Origin: Rhodospirillales bacterium
Lineage (GTDB): Bacteria > Pseudomonadota > Alphaproteobacteria > Acetobacterales > Acetobacteraceae
NCBI GenBank assembly: GCA_028870815.1
Contig: JAGWOU010000123.1
Coordinates: 1 to 6,096, forward strand
Length of the DNA: 6,096 nt
Reading direction: 5' to 3'
Positions 1-6,096 of this stretch are shown piece by piece. A program made the position numbers and the translations under genes. Every line of letters starts with the position of its first letter. The stretch's first letter is position 1. A model generated the notes under the pieces. That model was not told the DNA's origin. It worked only from the letters and a program-made list of their open reading frames with translations, and ran no database searches.

Positions 1-285
1 TTCATTGTTTTTCTGTTCATTGGGTAAAATTCTGGGGCAGTTGGTGTGGCAAAGTCGTAAGTCGAATTTTGATGGCGGTACAAATTACCAAATACTACAA
101 CAAGTTCCCGAGAGCGATAGCGTGCTTCTATTCTGACTATTTTGAGATAAGGCCACCCGCGGCTGAGCATGACGTAGTGAGCGTCAGATTTAGGGATTGG
201 CGGATGCGCTGCTTACGGCGAACTTGGGTCGGCAGCCGCCCCCGGGCACCGGATGGCTTGCTTCGCTACGCTTGCAATGGCGGAA
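1..285. other. Intergenic stretch without a supported gene
   Basis: I see no gene I can support here. The first ~150 bases are AT-rich compared with the argJ side and hold short direct repeats: TTCATTG at 1-7 and 16-22, and AAGTCG at 52-57 and 59-64. Plus-strand frame 3 is open from the window edge to base 383, about 127 codons. However, its last third is antisense to argJ and passes through the repeat and hairpin at 251-309, and its translation matches no family I recognise. It could be the tail of a gene entering from the left, a decayed mobile-element remnant, or chance. There is no tRNA-like structure. Confidence 0.5.
251..283. repeat. REP-like dispersed intergenic repeat (candidate)
   Basis: The segment combines GGATGGCTTGCTTCGC with TACGCTTGCAATGGCGG. 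It contains GCTTGC twice (256-261 and 270-275), ATGGC twice (253-257 and 277-281), and short TTGC/GCAA inverted arms. It resembles the widespread proteobacterial intergenic repeat whose core reads roughly GATTGCTTCGC...GCAATGACG, recalled from general knowledge and not checked by search. Its place just beyond the argJ stop, next to a hairpin, is typical for such elements. One copy in one window cannot prove a dispersed family. Confidence 0.4.
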
Positions 286-309
286 GAGCTGAGGCCTGCG
301 CCTCAGCTC
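286..309 (-). terminator. Perfect hairpin over the argJ stop codon, likely terminator
   Basis: GAGCTGAGGC (286-295) pairs perfectly with GCCTCAGCTC (300-309) around a four-base loop. That is a 10-bp GC-rich stem. The argJ stop codon (303-305 on the minus strand) lies inside the 300-309 arm. On the minus strand the stem is followed by TTCCGCC, which is poor in U, so this is not a textbook intrinsic terminator. It may work with Rho, protect the mRNA 3' end, or belong to the adjacent repeat. Confidence 0.5.
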
Positions 310-1532
310 CGGTACGACCCATTAATGTCGATGTAGCCGTGGGTGAGATCGCAGGTCCAAACGGTGGCGTGGCCATCGCCTAGGCCGATATCGACGGTGA
401 TGTCGATCTCACGGCCCTTCATGTGCTTTACCACGGGGGTTTCATCGTAGCCGGGCACGATGCCGCCGGCTTGCGCCATCCAGACGCCGCCCACGGCCAC
501 GCCAAGCTTGTCGCGGTCCGCCGGTTCGCCCGCCTTGCCCACGGCCATCACGATGCGGCCCCAATTGGCGTCCTCGCCCGCGATGGCGGTTTTCACCAGC
601 GGGGAATTGGCGATGGCCATGCCGATGCGCTTGGCGGAGGCGTGGCTCACCGCGCCCTCGACCTTGATGGTGACGAGTTTTTGCGCCCCTTCACCGTCGC
701 GCACCACCATCATCGCGAGGTCGTGCAGAACCTCGTTCAGGGCGCGGCGGAAATCCGCGAGCGCGCCGGGATCCTCGGTGGGTTTGTTGCCCGCCTGGCC
801 GGTGGCGAAGAGCAGCACCGTGTCCGATGTCGAGGTATCTGAATCGATGGTGACGCAATTGAATGTGTGCTCCACCCCTTTGCTTAGCATCGCCTGCAAG
901 GCGGCGGCGGGAATGGCGGCATCGGTGAAGATGAAGCTCAGCATCGTCGCCATGTCCGGTGCGATCATGCCCGAACCCTTGGCGATGCCGTTGATCCGCA
1001 CCTCCACCCCGCCCAGCCTGGCGGTGCGGGTGGCGCCCTTGGGGAAGGTGTCGGTGGTCATGATGGCAGAGGCGGCCTCGGCGAAGCGGTCCGCCGTGAG
1101 GTCGGTCTTCAGCGCGGCCATCACCGCGACGATTTTTTCAGCCGGCAGCGGCTCGCCGATCACGCCGGTGGAGGCCAGGAACACTTGGCCTGCCTCTGTG
1201 CCTAAAGTGGCGGCGGCGGATTTGGCGGTGGCCTCCACCGCACGCACGCCGGCCACGCCGTTGAACACGTTGGCGTTGCCCGCATTTACCACCAAAGCGC
1301 GGGCAGTGCCGCCGGGCAGTACCTCCCGGCACCAGGTGACCGGCGCGCCGGGGCATTGGTTGCGGGTGAACACACCCGCCACCGTTGTTCCTTCAGCCAG
1401 CTCGACCAGCAACACGTCTGTTCGCCCTTTATAGCGAATCCCCGCCGCGGCGGTGGCCATGCGCACGCCCGCGATGGGCGGCAGTTCTGGCAGGGGAAGC
1501 GCCAAGGGCGAGACGGGAAGCTGGCCGGCCAT
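303..1532 (-). CDS. argJ: Bifunctional glutamate N-acetyltransferase / amino-acid acetyltransferase ArgJ
   Basis: ArgJ moves the acetyl group from N-acetylornithine to glutamate, giving ornithine and N-acetylglutamate (cyclic arginine pathway, cytoplasm). Bifunctional members also acetylate glutamate from acetyl-CoA; sequence alone does not settle that here. The 409-residue product has the usual family length. The self-cleavage motif APDMATML (191-198) is intact, predicting cleavage between Ala195 and Thr196 into alpha and beta chains, with Thr196 as the new N-terminal nucleophile. Other family landmarks are STGVIG (121-126, oxyanion hole), KGSGM (185-189), DGEGAQK with Glu281, and the C-terminal INGSYRS (403-409). 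The ATG at 1532 lies 5 nt after the stop of the upstream isomerase gene. No strong Shine-Dalgarno sequence is visible, which suggests translational coupling. Its stop codon lies in a hairpin. No truncation or frameshift was seen. Confidence 0.97.
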   Translation of the reverse strand: MAGQLPVSPLALPLPELPPIAGVRMATAAAGIRYKGRTDVLLVELAEGTTVAGVFTRNQCPGAPVTWCREVLPGGTARALVVNAGNANVFNGVAGVRAVEATAKSAAATLGTEAGQVFLASTGVIGEPLPAEKIVAVMAALKTDLTADRFAEAASAIMTTDTFPKGATRTARLGGVEVRINGIAKGSGMIAPDMATMLSFIFTDAAIPAAALQAMLSKGVEHTFNCVTIDSDTSTSDTVLLFATGQAGNKPTEDPGALADFRRALNEVLHDLAMMVVRDGEGAQKLVTIKVEGAVSHASAKRIGMAIANSPLVKTAIAGEDANWGRIVMAVGKAGEPADRDKLGVAVGGVWMAQAGGIVPGYDETPVVKHMKGREIDITVDIGLGDGHATVWTCDLTHGYIDINGSYRS

Positions 1533-1537
1533 GGGGC

Positions 1538-2449
1538 TTACTTGCTGCTGGCGGACGGGGCGGCGGGGGCCGCACCCGGCGCGGTTTGCGGCACCGGCTT
1601 GCCATCCGGCCCGAAGACCACGATCTTCACCTGGCTGCGCACCTTATCCAGCGTGGCCTGCACCGCCTGATCGGACAGCTTCTGGCGAATTTGGTCCTGC
1701 ACGTCGGCCAGAGCCGGCGTGGGCGCGGTGCGGTGGCCTTCATTCAGGATTACGTGCCAGCCAAACTGGGTGTGCACCGGGGTTTTGGTGTACTCGCCCT
1801 TCTTCAGCGCGAAGGCGGCATCGGCGAATTCCGGCACCATCTCGTCCTTGGAGAACCAGCCCAGCTCACCGCCATTCTTGGCGCCGGGGTCGATGCTGTC
1901 CTTCACCGCCAGCTTGGCGAAGTCAGCGCCCTTGTTGAGCTGCTTGATGATGTCCTCGGCCTGCGCCTTGGTGGAGACGAGAATCTGCCGCGCATCAACC
2001 TGCTCCGGCCCCGGCTTGCCGGCATAATCGCGGTTATATTCGGCTTGCACGGCGGTGTCCGTCACCTGCGCGGCAACAGCCTTCTGCACATAGGAGTTCT
2101 CAAGCTGCACATTCGCCGCGGCTTTCATGCGGGCTGCAACTTCGGGGTCGCTCGCCAAATTCTCTTTCTGGGCGGCGATCAACAGGGCCTTGCGGTCAAC
2201 CTCTTGATTCACCAGCAAAGGCAGCAATTGGTCCGGCGGAAGCTGCTGCGCCTGGGGCGGCAGGTTTTGCGCATCGGCCTGGATGTCGCTGAGATGGATC
2301 TGCATGCCGTTGACGGTGGCGACAACGGGATTGGAATTCGCAGGCGCGGCCGGGGCGGCGCCCGAAGCCGGGGCAGGCTGCGCAAATGCCACCGGGGCGG
2401 CCAAAGCGATAGCAACAGCCAGAGCGGAAAGCGTAGACAACTGACGCAT
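1538..2449 (-). CDS. Exported parvulin-type peptidyl-prolyl cis-trans isomerase (PrsA/SurA-like)
   Basis: The 303-residue product probably helps exported proteins fold in the periplasm by isomerising prolyl bonds. It opens with a signal peptide: short basic start, hydrophobic segment at about 7-22, and an AFA site predicting cleavage after residue 23. No lipobox cysteine is present, so it should be soluble. A Pro/Ala-rich linker (24-40) leads to a SurA-N-like helical region (about 42-145), then one rotamase domain (about 149-238) with ARQILV, GGELGWF (193-199), VPEF and FGWHVI (229-234). The tail (about 280-303) is Pro/Ala/Ser-rich. The first parvulin-core histidine, usually in an ARHIL-type motif, is Gln155 here; the second (His232) is kept. 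The start at 2449 is supported by AAGG 8 nt upstream. It lies 5 nt upstream of argJ and is divergent from secA. Family assignment is firm; client proteins and an exact gene name cannot be given. Confidence 0.93.
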   Translation of the reverse strand: MRQLSTLSALAVAIALAAPVAFAQPAPASGAAPAAPANSNPVVATVNGMQIHLSDIQADAQNLPPQAQQLPPDQLLPLLVNQEVDRKALLIAAQKENLASDPEVAARMKAAANVQLENSYVQKAVAAQVTDTAVQAEYNRDYAGKPGPEQVDARQILVSTKAQAEDIIKQLNKGADFAKLAVKDSIDPGAKNGGELGWFSKDEMVPEFADAAFALKKGEYTKTPVHTQFGWHVILNEGHRTAPTPALADVQDQIRQKLSDQAVQATLDKVRSQVKIVVFGPDGKPVPQTAPGAAPAAPSASSK

Positions 2450-2457
2450 CTGTGAAA

Positions 2458-2461
2458 CCTT
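2458..2461 (-). promoter_or_regulatory. Ribosome binding site of the isomerase gene
   Basis: AAGG on the minus strand ends 8 nt before the ATG at 2449. This supports that start, which also puts the signal peptide exactly at the N-terminus. Confidence 0.6.
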
Positions 2462-2478
2462 ATTCTGAGGATGCGGCT

Positions 2479-2507
2479 CCTATGAGCCAAAGCCTTGCGC
2501 CCGGCAA
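2479..2507 (-). promoter_or_regulatory. Candidate promoter for the isomerase-argJ unit
   Basis: On the minus strand, TTGCCG (2507-2502) and CATAGG (2484-2479) are separated by 17 bp. The -35 fits reasonably and the -10 is poor (three of six consensus bases). A 5-bp inverted repeat, GGCTC/GAGCC (2475-2488), overlaps the -10 and could be an operator or chance. It would give a leader of about 20-25 nt, compatible with the ribosome binding site. Confidence 0.3.
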
Positions 2508-2538
2508 GACTTGGCGGCCCTGCGCCACCCGGATTGAT

Positions 2539-2567
2539 TTGACCATGCCCCCCCTGGCGACTATGTC
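2539..2567 (+). promoter_or_regulatory. Candidate secA promoter
   Basis: TTGACC (2539-2544) matches five of six -35 consensus bases. After a 17-bp spacer comes TATGTC (2562-2567), a weaker -10. Alphaproteobacterial housekeeping promoters often keep a good TTGAC and a loose -10. The spacer contains a run of seven C (2548-2554). The predicted leader is about 35 nt. No strong Shine-Dalgarno sequence precedes the ATG at 2610. Confidence 0.45.
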
Positions 2568-2609
2568 AGCGGCATCGTTTTTACTGTAAGTGCGGATTTC
2601 GCCCCAGCC

Positions 2610-5321
<2,712 letters not shown>

Positions 5322-5343
5322 AACCGCTTTAAATCAACAACTT

Positions 5344-5368
5344 AAACAGGTTGAATGACCCTGTTTTA
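5344..5368 (+). terminator. Candidate secA terminator
   Basis: AAACAGG (5344-5350) and CCTGTTT (5360-5366) form a perfect 7-bp stem with a 9-nt loop, starting 23 nt after the secA stop. The T-run (5364-5367) is short and mostly inside the stem, so termination would be weak. A first YTAGAC repeat overlaps its end. Confidence 0.4.
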
Positions 5369-5436
5369 GACTATACACGAGCTAGACACCGCAGCTTTTT
5401 ATGCGTTTTTGATGCGGTTCTAGACAGAAGTTAGAC
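5366..5436 (+). repeat. Four direct YTAGAC repeats upstream of the integrase
   Basis: TAGAC occurs at 5367-5371, 5383-5387, 5421-5425 and 5432-5436, always on the plus strand and always preceded by C or T. Two copies extend to near-identical nonamers, GTTTTAGAC (5363-5371) and GTTCTAGAC (5417-5425). Tyrosine integrases bind short same-orientation arm-type repeats near their attachment site, and the position just upstream of an integrase gene fits. Operators for the integrase promoter are the alternative. No function can be proved from sequence alone. Confidence 0.5.
5396..5416. other. Phased T-tracts, probable DNA bend
   Basis: TTTTTATGCG (5396-5405) is followed directly by TTTTTGATGCG (5406-5416), a near-perfect tandem repeat. 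It places two T5 tracts exactly 10 bp apart, close to one helical turn, a pattern that bends DNA. The bend lies between the second and third YTAGAC repeats. The flanking CCGCA (5389-5393) and TGCGG (5413-5417) could also pair as a 5-bp stem, but the loop of 19 nt makes a terminator unlikely. Confidence 0.4.
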
Positions 5437-5458
5437 AAATTTGGGTGACATCATACGG

Positions 5459-6096
5459 ATGGAGGGCGGCAAACTTGTGCTGCGCCTCCGTGGTGGCCGG
5501 TTTCAGGCGCGCGTCAGCCTTGGCTCAGGCAAATATATCTGGCGCAGTCTGAAGACAGATCGTCTGGAGATCGCTAAACCAGCAGCCCTGAAGCTTCTAC
5601 ACGAGATTGAATTCAAACAAGATCGTGGCCTTCCAATATTCGACCGCACATTTGGCGACGTCATCGACGAATATGTCGCGTTACGCCAACAACAGCATGA
5701 TCGTAACGGCGACCGACCGAAAGAGCTGAATTACACCTCCACAGCCATGCTCAGGCAGATCAAGCGGGTATCGAAGTTCTGGCGTGCCTATGCGGGTGAT
5801 AAGCCCGTGACAAGCATCGACGATACTATGCTCAAGGATTATGTCGACTGGCGGCGTGACTACTACGCCTACGTAAAAATCCTGCCTAAAAACGCCAAAC
5901 GACATCCCACCGACAAAACCTTGCTCTGGGAATCAACGCTTGGACGGACATTGTTAAAATTTGCAACAGAGCGTGGATACCGGGCGAATATGCCCATGCC
6001 GCTCTATCGCTTTAAACTCAGAACTCATCGTGTCCGCCCAGCTTTCTCAAGCGCTGAAATAAACCTTATACTTAATCGCATCGAGCAGTGGATCGA
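5459..6096 (+). CDS. Site-specific integrase of an integrated element, N-terminal part only
   Basis: The frame is open from 5459 to the window end: 212 codons, 3' end missing. The N-terminus (RGGRFQARVSLGSG, then WRSLKT) is the short DNA-binding start typical of phage and island tyrosine recombinases. Next come the EIAKPAALKLLHEIEF helix and RGLPIFDRTFGDVIDEY (about 56-72), a core-binding helical domain with an SKFW..Y.GDKPVTSIDD..LKDYVDWRR pattern (about 105-133), and RPAFSSAEI (193-201), which normally opens the catalytic domain. The catalytic Arg/His/Tyr residues lie beyond the window, so activity cannot be judged. The start is uncertain: ATG 5459 has no clear ribosome binding site, TTG 5441 is also in frame, and GTG 5477 follows GGAGGG (5461-5466) by 10 nt and would give a typical short N-terminus. 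Codon use (ATA, TTA, AAA, CTT, AGA) differs sharply from secA, a sign of horizontal transfer. Confidence 0.85.
   Translation, partial: MEGGKLVLRLRGGRFQARVSLGSGKYIWRSLKTDRLEIAKPAALKLLHEIEFKQDRGLPIFDRTFGDVIDEYVALRQQQHDRNGDRPKELNYTSTAMLRQIKRVSKFWRAYAGDKPVTSIDDTMLKDYVDWRRDYYAYVKILPKNAKRHPTDKTLLWESTLGRTLLKFATERGYRANMPMPLYRFKLRTHRVRPAFSSAEINLILNRIEQWI

Noticed and set aside
26..70. AAAATTC/GAATTTT inverted repeat
   Set aside because: Seven AT-rich pairs around a 31-nt loop; not convincing as an element end or terminator.
170..186. TGACG/CGTCA inverted repeat with a 7-nt spacer
   Set aside because: Only five base pairs, no promoter or gene beside it; expected by chance.
69..383. Plus-strand open frame of about 104 codons (open leftward to the window edge)
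   Set aside because: Its 3' third is antisense to argJ, it crosses the repeat and hairpin, and its translation shows no recognisable domain. A gene tail entering from the left cannot be fully excluded.
460..1434. Long plus-strand open frame antisense to argJ
   Set aside because: It lies wholly within the well-supported argJ gene; long antisense frames are expected in GC-rich coding DNA, and the product is low-complexity Ala/Ser/Pro-rich.
1385..2455. 356-codon plus-strand open frame antisense to the isomerase gene
   Set aside because: The Arg/Leu/Gly-rich translation has no domain and spans two genuine minus-strand genes; it is a shadow of GC bias.
2494..2508. CTTGC/GCAAG inverted repeat overlapping the isomerase -35
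   Set aside because: Five-base arms only; could be an operator, but nothing else supports it.
5351..5377. TTGAAT and TATACA as an integrase promoter
   Set aside because: The spacer is only 15 bp and overlaps the secA terminator stem; the alternative TTGATG (5409-5414) with TAGACA (5432-5437) has a 17-bp spacer but a weak -10. Neither is strong enough to annotate.
5681..5905. 74-codon minus-strand frame inside the integrase
   Set aside because: No ribosome binding site or domain, and the opposite strand encodes a recognisable integrase.

Overview
The window is GC-rich chromosomal DNA of an alphaproteobacterium. Three things point there: the secA / parvulin-type isomerase / argJ neighbourhood, which I know from that class; a strong G/C bias at third codon positions; and protein sequences close to the alphaproteobacterial forms. 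An Acetobacteraceae-like (Rhodospirillales) host is a reasonable guess, but the window does not prove it.

Layout. Bases 1-285 hold no gene I can support. The first ~150 bases are clearly AT-richer than what follows, and a REP-like dispersed repeat lies at about 251-283. A 10-bp perfect hairpin (286-309) straddles the stop codon of argJ. On the minus strand, an exported peptidyl-prolyl isomerase (1538-2449) is followed after 5 nt by argJ (303-1532), so the two probably form one transcript. A 160-bp divergent intergenic region (2450-2609) holds candidate promoters for both directions. secA (2610-5321, plus strand) is complete and carries all the expected motifs. Its product is the motor of the Sec export pathway, which also delivers the isomerase to the periplasm; ArgJ is a cytoplasmic arginine-biosynthesis enzyme.

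Downstream of secA the composition changes. A 137-bp AT-rich spacer holds a weak terminator hairpin, four same-orientation copies of YTAGAC and two T5 tracts one helical turn apart. An integrase-type gene follows (5459 to the window end, truncated there) with codon use quite unlike secA. The simplest reading is that secA marks the chromosomal side of an integrated element (prophage, genomic island or other integrative element), and the spacer holds integrase binding sites and/or the integrase promoter. Any cargo lies beyond base 6096, so no accessory system can be described here; the most informative novelty is the secA-integrase junction.
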